From assembly GCA_903869595.1 (NCBI GenBank), contig CAIPZV010000060.1:42810-106809 (forward strand): a stretch of DNA of 64,000 nt, in the 5' to 3' direction. The notes beneath the pieces are model-generated. The model was given only the letters and a program-made list of their open reading frames with translations. It was not told the DNA's origin and did not search any database. Shown here piece after piece: positions 54,554 through 64,000 of the stretch. The stretch's first letter is position 1; each line of letters starts with the position of its first letter. The stretch is from an uncultured beta proteobacterium (GTDB lineage Bacteria > Pseudomonadota > Gammaproteobacteria > Burkholderiales > Burkholderiaceae_C). The position numbers were made by a program, and so were the translations under genes.

Positions 54554-54867
54554 CAAATACTTCCTTCTTTTTCAATAACCAGTACGCGCGCGGCGCCCCG
54601 TGGATGGGCTACATGTTCTGTTCCCACGTCCGCATAAAAAATGTCACCTGCGTAAAGCGCGGTCACTTCCTCAAGGCCATTGACCCTGAAGTGCATGTCT
54701 ACGACACCATCCATAACGGCAAAAACTTCCTGTCCATCATTGACGTGCCACTTGTAAGGCTGATCCGTCCAATGCAGTTTGACGGTGGTACCGTCCAGAT
54801 TGGCGATAGCCAGACTGCCCCATGCCAAATCCGCAGTGAATTCTTTGCTCCGAATCGTTTTCATCAT
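54553..54867 (-). CDS. small cupin protein
   Basis: A 104-residue single cupin (about residues 25-95: HVNDGQEVFAVMDGVVDMHF, then YAGDIFYADVGTEHVAHPRG). It overlaps the pccA start by one base, so it is translationally coupled to carboxylase synthesis. Role unknown; a binding or regulatory accessory to the carboxylase is one guess. Confidence 0.8.
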   Translation of the reverse strand: MMKTIRSKEFTADLAWGSLAIANLDGTTVKLHWTDQPYKWHVNDGQEVFAVMDGVVDMHFRVNGLEEVTALYAGDIFYADVGTEHVAHPRGAARVLVIEKEGSI

Positions 54868-54905
54868 GCTTGCCTATCCATCAACGAGATGAAACCTAAG
54901 GAAGG

Positions 54906-55026
54906 TCTGCATAAGTCCGTCATCGCGAGGAGCGCAGCGACGCGGCGATCCATAAGTGATTGATTGGTAAGCAAAAATGGATTGCTTCGCTGCGCTCGCA
55001 ATGACGGGTTTTGACTTATGCAGAGG
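54906..55026. repeat. dispersed palindromic repeat with terminal inverted repeats
   Basis: A full-length copy bounded by TCTGCATAAGTC (54906-54917) and its complement GACTTATGCAGA at about 55013-55024. Internal arms are GTCATCGCGAGGAGCGCAGC near the left end and GCTGCGCTCGCAATGACGGG near the right. The form is that of a miniature non-autonomous mobile element. It sits inside the pccB-cupin-pccA unit. The rest of this 307-bp gap (54868-55174) shows no gene. Confidence 0.82.
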
Positions 55027-55174
55027 TTCTCTAACCAAGGCGCGCCCAGCCCCAGGCTTGGGTGGCCCGGGCGTTTTGCGTAGGTAGGGGAGGAGCGCGC
55101 AGCGCGGGGGACACGGAGCAAAACGTCCGGGCCACCCGAGCCTGCGAGCGCCAATGAAGCAGCCCCCATCAACA

Positions 55175-56707
55175 TCACAGCGGAATATTCCCGTGCTTGC
55201 GCCACGGGTTTTCCAGTTTCTTGTCCTTGAGCATCACCAAGGAACGGCAAATACGCTTGCGGGTTTCAGCGGGCAAGATCACATCGTCAATAAACCCGCG
55301 CGCACCGGCCACAAAGGGATTGGCAAAACGCGCTTTGTATTCCGCTTCCTTGGCGGCCAGCTTCTCAGGATCGCCCTTGTCTTCGCGGAAAATAATTTCC
55401 ACCGCACCCTTAGCGCCCATCACCGCAATTTCGGCATTGGGCCAGGCAAAGTTCACGTCGCCACGCAAATGCTTGGAGGCCATCACGTCATATGCACCGC
55501 CATACGCTTTGCGCGTGATGACCGTGATTTTGGGCACGGTGCATTCAGCATACGCATAAAGCAATTTAGCGCCATGTTTGATGATGCCGCCGTACTCTTG
55601 GCTAGTGCCAGGCATAAAGCCGGGCACGTCCACAAAGGTGATCACGGGGATGTTGAAGGCATCACAAAAGCGCACAAAGCGCGCCGCTTTGATGCTGCTC
55701 TTGATGTCCAAGCACCCGGCCAACACCAAGGGCTGATTGGCCACGATGCCCACGGTCTGCCCGTCCATGCGCGCAAAACCGACCAAGATGTTTTTCGCGT
55801 ACTCGGGTTGGATTTCAAAGAAGTCGCCATCGTCCACGGTTTTGACGATCAACTCCTTCATGTCATAGGCCTTATTCGGGTTTTCTGGCACCAGGGTGTT
55901 GAGGCTGATGTCCATGCGATGCGCCGGGTCGCCGCTTTGGCGCACCGGGGCTTTTTCGCGGTTGGACAAGGGCAAGTAGTTGTAGAGGCGGCGCAGCATC
56001 AAGAGCGCTTCTACGTCGTTGTCAAAGGCCAGATCGGCCACGCCGCTTTTGGTCGTGTGTGTAATGGCGCCGCCCAACTCTTCGGCGCTCACTTCTTCAT
56101 GCGTCACCGTCTTCACCACCTCGGGGCCAGTGACGAACATATAGGAGCTGTCTTTGACCATGAAGATGAAATCCGTCATGGCCGGGGAATACACCGCGCC
56201 ACCCGCTGAAGGCCCCATGATCATGCTGATCTGCGGAATCACGCCGCTGGCCATAACGTTCCGCTGGAACACGTCGGCGTAGCCGCCTAGCGAGGCCACG
56301 CCTTCCTGAATACGCGCACCTCCCGAGTCGTTCAGGCCTATCACCGGTGCGCCCACTTTCATGGCCTGGTCCATGATTTTGCAAATCTTTTCGGCATGCG
56401 ACTCGCTCAAGGCGCCGCCAAACACGGTGAAGTCTTGGCTGAAGACAAACACCAGTCGGCCATTGATCATGCCGTAACCGGTGACCACGCCGTCGCCAGG
56501 AATTTTGTTGTCCTGCATGCCAAAGTCGGTGCAGCGGTGCTCGACGAACATGTCCCATTCTTCAAACGTGCCTTCGTCCAGCAGCACTTCCAAGCGCTCG
56601 CGCGCCGTCAGCTTGCCTTTGCCGTGCTGCGCGCTGATGCGCTTTTCGCCGCCACCCATGCGCGCTGCGGCGCGCTTGGCTTCGAGTTGCTCCAATATGT
56701 CTTGCAT
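55175..56707 (-). CDS. pccB: propionyl-CoA carboxylase beta subunit (carboxyltransferase)
   Basis: A 510-residue carboxyltransferase. Conserved pieces are [80 protein letters not shown] ([20 protein letters not shown]) and [20 protein letters not shown]. It accepts the carboxyl group from PccA biotin. It is first in the leftward unit that also contains the cupin and pccA. Confidence 0.94.
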   Translation of the reverse strand: MQDILEQLEAKRAAARMGGGEKRISAQHGKGKLTARERLEVLLDEGTFEEWDMFVEHRCTDFGMQDNKIPGDGVVTGYGMINGRLVFVFSQDFTVFGGALSESHAEKICKIMDQAMKVGAPVIGLNDSGGARIQEGVASLGGYADVFQRNVMASGVIPQISMIMGPSAGGAVYSPAMTDFIFMVKDSSYMFVTGPEVVKTVTHEEVSAEELGGAITHTTKSGVADLAFDNDVEALLMLRRLYNYLPLSNREKAPVRQSGDPAHRMDISLNTLVPENPNKAYDMKELIVKTVDDGDFFEIQPEYAKNILVGFARMDGQTVGIVANQPLVLAGCLDIKSSIKAARFVRFCDAFNIPVITFVDVPGFMPGTSQEYGGIIKHGAKLLYAYAECTVPKITVITRKAYGGAYDVMASKHLRGDVNFAWPNAEIAVMGAKGAVEIIFREDKGDPEKLAAKEAEYKARFANPFVAGARGFIDDVILPAETRKRICRSLVMLKDKKLENPWRKHGNIPL

Positions 56708-56739
56708 GGGGGGATGCCTTTCTGTCTAAAATTCAATGA

Positions 56740-56760
56740 ATGCGCATAAAGCCTGCGCAT
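56740..56760 (+). promoter_or_regulatory. inverted repeat upstream of ccdAB
   Basis: ATGCGCA / TGCGCAT arms with a seven-base gap, 19 bases before the ccdA ATG; an ATTCAATGAAT palindrome adjoins it at 56731. A likely CcdA operator, also close to the divergent pccB start. Confidence 0.5.
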
Positions 56761-56779
56761 GCCCTACAAAGGAATCGCC

Positions 56780-57040
56780 ATGGCATACGAATCCACAGCA
56801 GCAAAGAAACCGGTCAATCTCAGCGTCAACAGCGACTTGCTGCGCCAGGCCAAAGAACTTAAGGTCAATGTCTCACAGGTGCTCGAGGTGGCACTTGCCA
56901 ACCAGGTGAAAAGCCTGCGCGAAGCACAATGGCTGGCAGACAACCAAGAAGCGATTGATGGGTACAACCGGCATGTCGAGGAAAACGGGCTTTGGAACGA
57001 GGCCTGGCGCGATGCACTTTGGGCGGGTAAGGCGCTGTGA
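56780..57040 (+). CDS. ccdA: CcdA-type antitoxin (TA pair 2)
   Basis: An 86-residue protein. The start at 56780 (MAYESTAAKKPVNLSVNSDL) has AAGGA seven bases upstream. It has a ribbon-helix-helix N terminus (VNLSVNSDLLRQAKELKVNV) and the C-terminal CcdB-neutralising helix with WLADNQEAIDGYNRHVEENG. It overlaps ccdB by four bases. Confidence 0.9.
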   Translation: MAYESTAAKKPVNLSVNSDLLRQAKELKVNVSQVLEVALANQVKSLREAQWLADNQEAIDGYNRHVEENGLWNEAWRDALWAGKAL

Positions 57041-57351
57041 CGCAGTACCACGTCCACGCCAGCTTGGCGCCCAGCAAGGGCGAAGTGCCTTACCTGCTGG
57101 ACATCCAAAGCCCCTTGCTGGACAAGCTTGCAACCCGCGTCGTGCTGCCGCTGTACCCGGTCGATCGGCTGCCCTTCCCCGCTGTGTCGCGCCTGAGCCC
57201 TGAGTGGGATATTGAGGGCAAGGCTTACCGGCTTTTGACGCCCAACATCGCGGCGATGCCGCGCAAATGGCTGGGCCGCAGCGTCTTGGACTGCAGCGCC
57301 CAAAGCCACACCATCGTCGCCGCGCTCGACATGTTGATAAGCGGCATCTAG
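57037..57351 (+). CDS. ccdB: CcdB-type gyrase toxin (TA pair 2)
   Basis: A 104-residue CcdB homologue: YLLDIQSPLLDKLATRVVLP, SPEWDIEGKAYRLLTPNIAA and the C-terminal segment ending IVAALDMLISGI, where F-plasmid CcdB also has the gyrase-poisoning end (W-G-I). The tryptophan of that tripeptide is replaced here by serine. It is convergent with meaB (5 bases). Confidence 0.9.
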   Translation: MTQYHVHASLAPSKGEVPYLLDIQSPLLDKLATRVVLPLYPVDRLPFPAVSRLSPEWDIEGKAYRLLTPNIAAMPRKWLGRSVLDCSAQSHTIVAALDMLISGI

Positions 57352-57356
57352 CAAGC

Positions 57357-58358
57357 TCATCGCCCCGCCTCCAGCAGCAAGCGCGCTGCGGTGGACGCGG
57401 GCAACTGCCCGGCGCGCACCTGATCGCTTAGTTGGGGCAACAGGGCTGCGACCGCAGCCTGGGCCTCAAAGCGATGTTTCAGCCCCGCGTTAATGCGCTC
57501 CCACATCCACGCCAGCGCCTGGCTTTGGCGCCGCGCGGTAAAGCGACCGCTGTCGGCTTGCAAAGTGCGAAAGACGCTTACAGCCTCCCAAAACTCGCTG
57601 ATGCCGGTGCCCTGCAAAGCGCTAATCGGCACTACTTGCGGGCTCCAGCCCAGGCGGTCTGGGTTGCCGTGCAAGCCCAGCAAGCGCAAGGCGCTGGTGA
57701 TCTGCGCTTGTGCGCGCGTGGCCGCGTCCGGGTCGATATCTGCTTTGTTGATGACGACCAGATCGGCCAACTCCATCACGCCTTTTTTGATGGCTTGCAA
57801 ATCGTCGCCGGCATTGGGCAGTTGCAAAAGACAAAACATATCCGTCATGCCACTGACCGCAGTTTCGGACTGGCCCACACCCACGGTTTCCACCAGCACC
57901 ACGTCGTAGCCTGCCGCTTCGCAAACCAACATGCACTCGCGAGTTTTTTCGGCCACACCGCCCAAGGTGCCGCTGGCCGGGCTAGGGCGGATGAAAGCTT
58001 GCGGATGCACCGACAACTGCTCCATGCGGGTTTTGTCGCCCAAGATGGAGCCACCCGACACGCTGCTCGACGGGTCCACCGCCAACACCGCCACGCGGTG
58101 GCCTTGGGCAATCAAATGCAAACCCAGGGCTTCGATAAACGTCGATTTGCCCACGCCCGGCACGCCGCTAACACCTAGGCGCATGGACTGGCCGGTGAAG
58201 GGCAACAAGGCCGTGAGCAAAGCATCCGCCTGCACCCGGTGGTCAGCGCGCGTGGACTCCAACAGCGTAATGGCCTTGGCCATGGCGCGGCGCTGCACTG
58301 CGGGCGTGGGGCTGCGCAGGTCTGACACGGACGTGGAAACTACTTGAAGCGTCATCAA
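57357..58358 (-). CDS. meaB: methylmalonyl-CoA mutase-associated GTPase MeaB
   Basis: A 333-residue G3E-type GTPase. P-loop [15 protein letters not shown], Mg/switch [36 protein letters not shown] and the NKAD guanine motif are intact. It protects and reloads B12 in methylmalonyl-CoA mutase. Unusually, the ATG overlaps the stop of an upstream PIN toxin gene by four bases, so MeaB appears to be translated through the toxin gene. Confidence 0.93.
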   Translation of the reverse strand: MMTLQVVSTSVSDLRSPTPAVQRRAMAKAITLLESTRADHRVQADALLTALLPFTGQSMRLGVSGVPGVGKSTFIEALGLHLIAQGHRVAVLAVDPSSSVSGGSILGDKTRMEQLSVHPQAFIRPSPASGTLGGVAEKTRECMLVCEAAGYDVVLVETVGVGQSETAVSGMTDMFCLLQLPNAGDDLQAIKKGVMELADLVVINKADIDPDAATRAQAQITSALRLLGLHGNPDRLGWSPQVVPISALQGTGISEFWEAVSVFRTLQADSGRFTARRQSQALAWMWERINAGLKHRFEAQAAVAALLPQLSDQVRAGQLPASTAARLLLEAGR

Positions 58359-58777
58359 AGAATCTCAAAGGCCCGGCCATCGGCCAGGCGGTAGCGCGAA
58401 AAATCGCGCACGTCCAAGGTCATGATGCGGTTGACGCCCGTATCCGAGGCAAGGTAAACCAAGGATGCATCGCCAAAATCCATCTCAGTGCGCGGAGATT
58501 CGGTGTAGCGGCGCATCAATTCGGCCATGCCTTCCAGATTGCTCTGGTCAAAGGGGAAGATGGACAGGCCATCAGCCGCCACCCAGCGCAAAAACGCATA
58601 GCGCTGCGGCAAGCCCAGTAAGTAGCTGGCTTCGGTGACACACGGCCAGGTGCTGGTGAGCGACCATTGCTCCTGGGCAGCCCGCGCAAACAACTGGCTG
58701 TAATGCGCGCTATGGGACTGGTCCCGACCAAACAATGCGACCATGGCGCTGGCGTCAACGATCGCTGCGAATGCCAT
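58355..58777 (-). CDS. PIN-domain toxin (VapC-like) of TA pair 3, inside the mcm-meaB unit
   Basis: A 140-residue PIN protein from the ATG at 58777 ([20 protein letters not shown]). Acidic active-site candidates are Asp in IVDASAM, Glu in VTEASYLL, Asp in [12 protein letters not shown] and Asp in TLDVRDF. It overlaps the upstream antitoxin by 23 bases and its stop overlaps the meaB start. Confidence 0.86.
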   Translation of the reverse strand: MAFAAIVDASAMVALFGRDQSHSAHYSQLFARAAQEQWSLTSTWPCVTEASYLLGLPQRYAFLRWVAADGLSIFPFDQSNLEGMAELMRRYTESPRTEMDFGDASLVYLASDTGVNRIMTLDVRDFSRYRLADGRAFEIL

Positions 58778-59069
58778 GCTTATCTTGCAATTTGGCCACC
58801 AGCTGTGCGCGTGATGCTTCGGTGTCATAGGGCTGCTCATAGCCCTCAAAGGCCTGGGCCACCGCGGCATCAACCGGGTTGGCGTTGGGGCCATAAGCGC
58901 GTTGCTCTTCTTCCACCTTCAAAGCCAGCATCAGCTCGTAGGGGTTTTTGCGGCCCAGGGAACGCTCTACGGCGTCGATGATGAACTGCGATTTGGTAAT
59001 GCCCTGGCGCTTGGCAGCTTGCTCTAGCTGCTTTTCCAGCAAAGGGTCCATACGCACGGAAACGGCCAT
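58755..59069 (-). CDS. ribbon-helix-helix (CopG-like) antitoxin of TA pair 3
   Basis: A 104-residue protein with an RHH N terminus (MAVSVRMDPLLEKQLEQAAK, then RQGITKSQFIIDAVERSLG) and a C-terminal toxin-binding tail rich in Glu and Ala. It starts 46 bases after the mcm stop on the same strand. Confidence 0.85.
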   Translation of the reverse strand: MAVSVRMDPLLEKQLEQAAKRQGITKSQFIIDAVERSLGRKNPYELMLALKVEEEQRAYGPNANPVDAAVAQAFEGYEQPYDTEASRAQLVAKLQDKHGIRSDR

Positions 59070-59086
59070 GATCTACTCCTTTTGAA

Positions 59087-59103
59087 ATACGGTAATACAG
59101 TAT
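59087..59103 (-). promoter_or_regulatory. repeated ATAC/GTAT boxes before TA pair 3
   Basis: ATACGGTAATACAGTAT; the part ATACAGTAT is a palindrome. It lies between the mcm stop and the antitoxin start and could be an RHH operator giving this TA pair its own promoter. Confidence 0.4.
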
Positions 59104-59115
59104 AACGAAAGGGCT

Positions 59116-61326
<2,211 letters not shown>

Positions 61327-61384
61327 GGCGCGGGCTTTCAAATCAAGATTTTGGCGGTTGACGCATTCTATCATTCATAATTAT

Positions 61385-61402
61385 TAATTCAAAACTGAAT
61401 TA
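61385..61402. promoter_or_regulatory. inverted repeat between mcm and gntR
   Basis: TAATTCA AAAC TGAATTA, perfect 7-bp arms, in the AT-rich divergent promoter region (61327-61420). A good candidate operator for the adjacent GntR regulator. Confidence 0.6.
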
Positions 61403-61420
61403 GGGCTTACAATTTCCGCC

Positions 61421-62056
61421 ATGCAAGGCCTCACCCTGACCCCGCGCGCGCTCTACCAAGAGGTAGCAGAGTTGCTGCGCGAGCGCATTTTCTCTAACAC
61501 CTTGCCGCCGGGCAGCTGGATCGACGAAATGGCGCTGGCCGAGGAATACGGCATCAGCCGCACGCCTTTGCGCGAGGCTATCAAGGTGCTGGCCACCGAA
61601 GGCCTGGTCACCATGAAAGTGCGGCGCGGCGCCTATGTCACCGAAGTCAATGCCAAAGACCAGGCGGATGTGTATCACCTGCTTTCGTTACTCGAATCGG
61701 ACGCCGCGGGCGTGGTGGCCCAGCGCGCCACCCCTGCGCAGTTGCAAGACTTGCAAGGCCTGCACACCGAGCTGGCTGCCGCCGTCGACTCTACAGACCG
61801 GTTTTTTGAAGTGAATGAGCGCTTTCATATGCGCCTACTGGAAATTGCCGACAACCGCTGGCGCGACCAGTTGTGCGCGGACTTGCGCAAAGTGATGAAG
61901 CTCAACCGCCATAACTCGCTACTCAAAAGCGGGCGCGTGGCCGAGTCGCTGCGCGAACACCAAGCCTTGATGGACGCGCTGCGAGCGCGCAATGTGGCGC
62001 TGAGTATGCAACGCATGCGCGAGCACTTTGCCAACGGGCTGGAGGCAGCGGGTTGA
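61421..62056 (+). CDS. GntR-family regulator, FCD subfamily, probable mcm regulator
   Basis: A 211-residue regulator: winged helix with LYQEVAELLRERIFSNTLPP then AEEYGISRTPLREAIKVLAT, and an FCD domain from about residue 85 (LSLLESDAAGVVAQRATPAQ, FFEVNERFHMRLLEIADNRW with metal-type histidine). It is divergent from mcm across 94 bp containing a palindrome, so it probably controls the propionate genes. Confidence 0.88.
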   Translation: MQGLTLTPRALYQEVAELLRERIFSNTLPPGSWIDEMALAEEYGISRTPLREAIKVLATEGLVTMKVRRGAYVTEVNAKDQADVYHLLSLLESDAAGVVAQRATPAQLQDLQGLHTELAAAVDSTDRFFEVNERFHMRLLEIADNRWRDQLCADLRKVMKLNRHNSLLKSGRVAESLREHQALMDALRARNVALSMQRMREHFANGLEAAG

Positions 62057-62129
62057 AGGCTGCTGCCATGGCGGTTTGCACCGCGCCCACGATGCGCCAC
62101 AGTTGGCGCTATAGATCGAAGGCGTACTG

Positions 62130-62729
62130 ATGGCCGCGCATATTGGCCACACCACGCATTTGCTTTACCTACACGGCTTTCGCTCGTCCCCCGCGTCCGC
62201 CAAAGCGCGCCTGATGGCGCAGGCCGTGGCGCAGCGGCATCCGCTAGCGCAATGGTGCTGCCCACAATTACCGCCCTCGCCGCGCCAGGCAGCGCAGGAC
62301 ATGCTGCGCCTAATCGCGGATTGGCCCCGAGACAACATGGCCGTGGTCGGCTCGTCGCTCGGCGGGTTTTATGCATCCTGGGTAGCGCGGCAGACTGGCT
62401 GTCGCAGCGTCTTGCTCAACCCGGCGGTGTTTCCGGCGCGCGACCTGGCAAAACACATAGGTGAACAAAGCCAATGGCATGCGCCTGAGGAGCGCTTTTA
62501 TTTTCAGGATAGCTATATCGCCGAACTACAGGCTATGGCCGGCGAGGGCACGCACCCGCCCGGCCCGGAACTGGCGCTTATCTCGCAACGCGACGAAGTG
62601 CTGGATTGGCGGGAAATGCAGGCGCGTTACCCAAAGGCCCGGCGTATCTTGCTGCCCGAAGGTGACCATGCGATTAGCGACTTTGCGTTGCATCTGGATG
62701 GGGTGTTGGGGTTTTTGGAGTTGGTGTAG
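62130..62729 (+). CDS. YqiA/UPF0227-like esterase
   Basis: A 199-residue alpha/beta hydrolase. It starts LLYLHGFRSSPASAKARLMA, has the nucleophile elbow VVGSSLGGFYASWVA, and the Asp/His pair in ISQRDEVLDW and EGDHAISDF, as in YqiA. Esterase activity on short acyl-CoA or esters is known for relatives. It stands alone 73 bases after gntR. Confidence 0.85.
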   Translation: MAAHIGHTTHLLYLHGFRSSPASAKARLMAQAVAQRHPLAQWCCPQLPPSPRQAAQDMLRLIADWPRDNMAVVGSSLGGFYASWVARQTGCRSVLLNPAVFPARDLAKHIGEQSQWHAPEERFYFQDSYIAELQAMAGEGTHPPGPELALISQRDEVLDWREMQARYPKARRILLPEGDHAISDFALHLDGVLGFLELV

Positions 62730-62742
62730 GCAGGCCCAGGTG

Positions 62743-62775
62743 TTGAATTACACTATTTGATATTTAGTAATTCAA
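62743..62775 (+). promoter_or_regulatory. inverted repeat upstream of TA pair 4
   Basis: TTGAATTAC and GTAATTCAA, perfect 9-bp arms 15 bases apart, ending 15 bases before the antitoxin ATG. A likely AbrB-type operator overlapping the promoter. Confidence 0.6.
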
Positions 62776-62790
62776 TTTCCCGAGGATGCC

Positions 62791-63015
62791 ATGCAAAGCA
62801 CCATCACCGCCCGAGGGCAAACTGTCGTTCCGGCTGCCATACGCCACCAATTCCACTTAGGCCCGGCAGACCGCTTGGAGTGGATTGTGGATAAAGGCGG
62901 CATCAGCGTGGTGCCGGTGCGCGCGCACCCGGTGCAAGCCTTTCGTGGACAGGGCAAAGGCGGTGCCACGGCCCGGCTACTGGCAGAGCGCAGAGCAGAC
63001 GCGGCCCGCGAATGA
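62791..63015 (+). CDS. AbrB-family antitoxin of TA pair 4
   Basis: A 74-residue protein with the swapped-hairpin motif at the N terminus (MQSTITARGQTVVPAAIRHQ) and an Arg/Ala-rich C terminus. GAGG lies before the ATG. It overlaps the toxin start by four bases. Confidence 0.87.
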   Translation: MQSTITARGQTVVPAAIRHQFHLGPADRLEWIVDKGGISVVPVRAHPVQAFRGQGKGGATARLLAERRADAARE

Positions 63016-63428
63016 AACGTTTTTTGCTAGATACCTCGGCACTACTTACCTTGCGTGACGACGAACCCGGCGCAGACCGGGTGGCGCAGGTCCTGGAAAT
63101 GGCGATGCAAGGGCAGGCCAAGTGCTACGGCTGCTTTATGACGCTGATGGAAATTTTCTACCGCGTGTGGCGCGACGAAAACGAGGCAGCGGGCCAACTG
63201 GCCTACCAGCAGTGTTTGGCACTGCCCATCGAGTGGTTGCACAACACCGAAACCTTGCTCGTCAAGGCCGCGCAATTCAAAGCCCTCTATCCTTTGTCTA
63301 TCGCAGACGCGTGGATCGCCGCCTGCGCATCGGAACACAGCGCCGTTCTGTTGCACAAAGACCCGGAGTTCAAAGTATTAGCGGTCAGCCAGGAACTGCT
63401 GCCCCTTAAAAGCAAAAAAATCAAATAG
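63012..63428 (+). CDS. PIN-domain toxin (VapC-like) of TA pair 4
   Basis: A 138-residue PIN ribonuclease (MKRFLLDTSALLTLRDDEPG). Active-site acids: Asp7, Glu in LMEIFYRVW, and Asp in LSIADAWIAACAS with a late Asp in LHKDPEF. It is the last intact gene before the CRISPR-linked end of the window. Confidence 0.88.
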   Translation: MKRFLLDTSALLTLRDDEPGADRVAQVLEMAMQGQAKCYGCFMTLMEIFYRVWRDENEAAGQLAYQQCLALPIEWLHNTETLLVKAAQFKALYPLSIADAWIAACASEHSAVLLHKDPEFKVLAVSQELLPLKSKKIK

Positions 63429-63444
63429 CTTGCGCGGGGATCGC

Positions 63445-63655
63445 TCAGTCCCCCACCCGCTTCCCGGCCACCACCAGGCCCACACCCGACAAAATCAGCA
63501 CGCCGCCGATCAGGTGGTGCAGCTCCAGCGCTTCGCCCAGAAAAAGCCAGGCCACCACGGCTGCGTACAAAGGCCCCAGGTACATCGTCATGGCCACCGG
63601 GCCGGGGCCGAGGACGGATTGGGTCCAGCCATAAATCCAATACGCCAGTACGCCA
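63445..63655 (-). pseudogene. EamA-family transporter remnant, C-terminal 70 residues only
   Basis: Reading leftward, LAYWIYGWTQSVLGPGPVAM and the following LFLGEALELHHLIGGVLILS are the last three helices of an EamA transporter. The first two thirds are absent: at about 63655 the frame enters the CRISPR repeat region (IRPALMPGV is repeat-encoded). No start with a ribosome site is present. The array end has replaced or removed the 5' part of the gene. Confidence 0.8.
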
Positions 63656-64000
63656 GGCATTAATGCCGGGCGAATTGTGCTTTGGTAGCGCGTGCCTCGC
63701 TTGTGGCGATGTTTCAATCCACGCCTGGCATGAATACCGGGCGAATCGCCCAGGCCACGGGGCGGACACCGGGACATTTCTTGTTTCAATCCACGCCCGG
63801 CATTAATGCCGGGCGAATCGGTGCAACAGGCCTTTAGGGATGGCGTTGCTGTCGTTTCAATCCACGCCCGGCATTAATGCCGGGCGAATCACGGGGGGGA
63901 TCGGTGGCGGCAATAGCTTGTCAGTTTCAATCCACGCCCGGCATGAATGCCGGGCGAATCTCAAAATCGCCCTAGTGCGCATGTTCACGCGCAGCGTTTC
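63649..64000 (-). CRISPR. CRISPR array, leader-distal end, continues past window
   Basis: Four full 37-bp repeats at 63711, 63783, 63854 and 63924, a decayed one at 63649-63676 and the first five bases of another at 63996. Spacers are 33-35 bp and all different. The repeat begins GTTTCAATCCACG, has a near-perfect central palindrome (GCCCGGCATTAATGCCGGGC) and ends GGGCGAATC. Read on the minus strand it ends in ATTGAAAC, the usual 5' handle of processed crRNAs, so I infer leftward transcription with leader and newest spacers to the right. Decay of the two leftmost repeats agrees. No cas genes are in the window. Confidence 0.93.

Noticed and set aside
63656..63789. N-terminal extension of the EamA frame into the array
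   Set aside because: These codons are CRISPR repeat and spacer sequence; the peptide has no EamA similarity.

Overview
The window looks like chromosomal DNA from a betaproteobacterium of the order Burkholderiales, most like Comamonadaceae (Rhodoferax/Polaromonas-type). The pointers are high GC coding, a complete iscRSUA-hscBA-fdx operon with dnaQ and a CCA-encoding tRNA-Val attached, a stand-alone RnfB-type ferredoxin, an intracellular PHA depolymerase, a Bug/TctC binding protein and a pccA-pccB-mcm-meaB propionate locus. The genus is inference; no rRNA is present.

Layout. 1-4131: end of an oxamate/ureide cassette (carbamate kinase end, AllH-like, AllG-like, HpxW-like oxamate amidohydrolase), convergent with a nitrate/taurine-type ABC importer (4166-6983). 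7253-8502: a secreted protein of unknown function and a small protein. 8573-14922: a GntR/FCD regulator divergent from a complete Liv-type ABC importer whose last gene is an Asp/Glu/hydantoin racemase. 15149-21267: an orphan peptide-type binding protein, a DMT exporter, an HSL-type esterase and acetoacetyl-CoA synthetase. 21501-24282: a zinc-ribbon protein, a nucleosidase and a lower-GC ABC exporter pair, possibly acquired. 24347-31680: an XRE-cupin regulator, two divergent FAD/GcvT-type demethylating dehydrogenases and an MttB-family methyltransferase, which resembles a methylated-amine catabolic unit. 31814-38698: pirin with a tiny upstream membrane ORF, TctC, an MFS transporter, a molybdopterin oxidoreductase and a 2OG-Fe(II) oxygenase homologue missing one iron ligand. 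38869-45060: tRNA-Val, dnaQ and the isc operon with an IscR operator. 45119-51217: uvrB, an aromatic aminotransferase, a PHA depolymerase with a histone-like tail, and RnfB. 51274-63428: propionyl-CoA/methylmalonyl-CoA genes interleaved with four type II toxin-antitoxin pairs. 63445-64000: an EamA gene remnant cut by the old end of a CRISPR array that runs off the window.

How the genes fit together. Carbamate kinase, AllG/AllH-like proteins and HpxW together would convert oxalurate to carbamoyl phosphate plus oxamate, then to ATP, ammonia and oxalate. PccAB, Mcm and the chaperone MeaB carry propionyl-CoA to succinyl-CoA, flanked by a divergent GntR regulator. PhaZ and acetoacetyl-CoA synthetase would both serve turnover of PHA-derived hydroxybutyrate and acetoacetate. 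A dispersed palindromic repeat family (GTCATTGCGAGG type) appears at six places. In one place it supplies stop codons and C-terminal residues to both flanking genes.

The most unusual points are: a VapBC-like pair inside the mcm-meaB transcription unit, with the toxin stop overlapping the meaB start; the Lys/Ala-rich tail on the PHA depolymerase; the AllG/AllH/carbamate kinase/HpxW combination; the MttB-family gene beside two folate-type demethylases with no corrinoid protein in view; and the CRISPR array end that truncates an EamA gene. All functions are read from sequence motifs without database searches.
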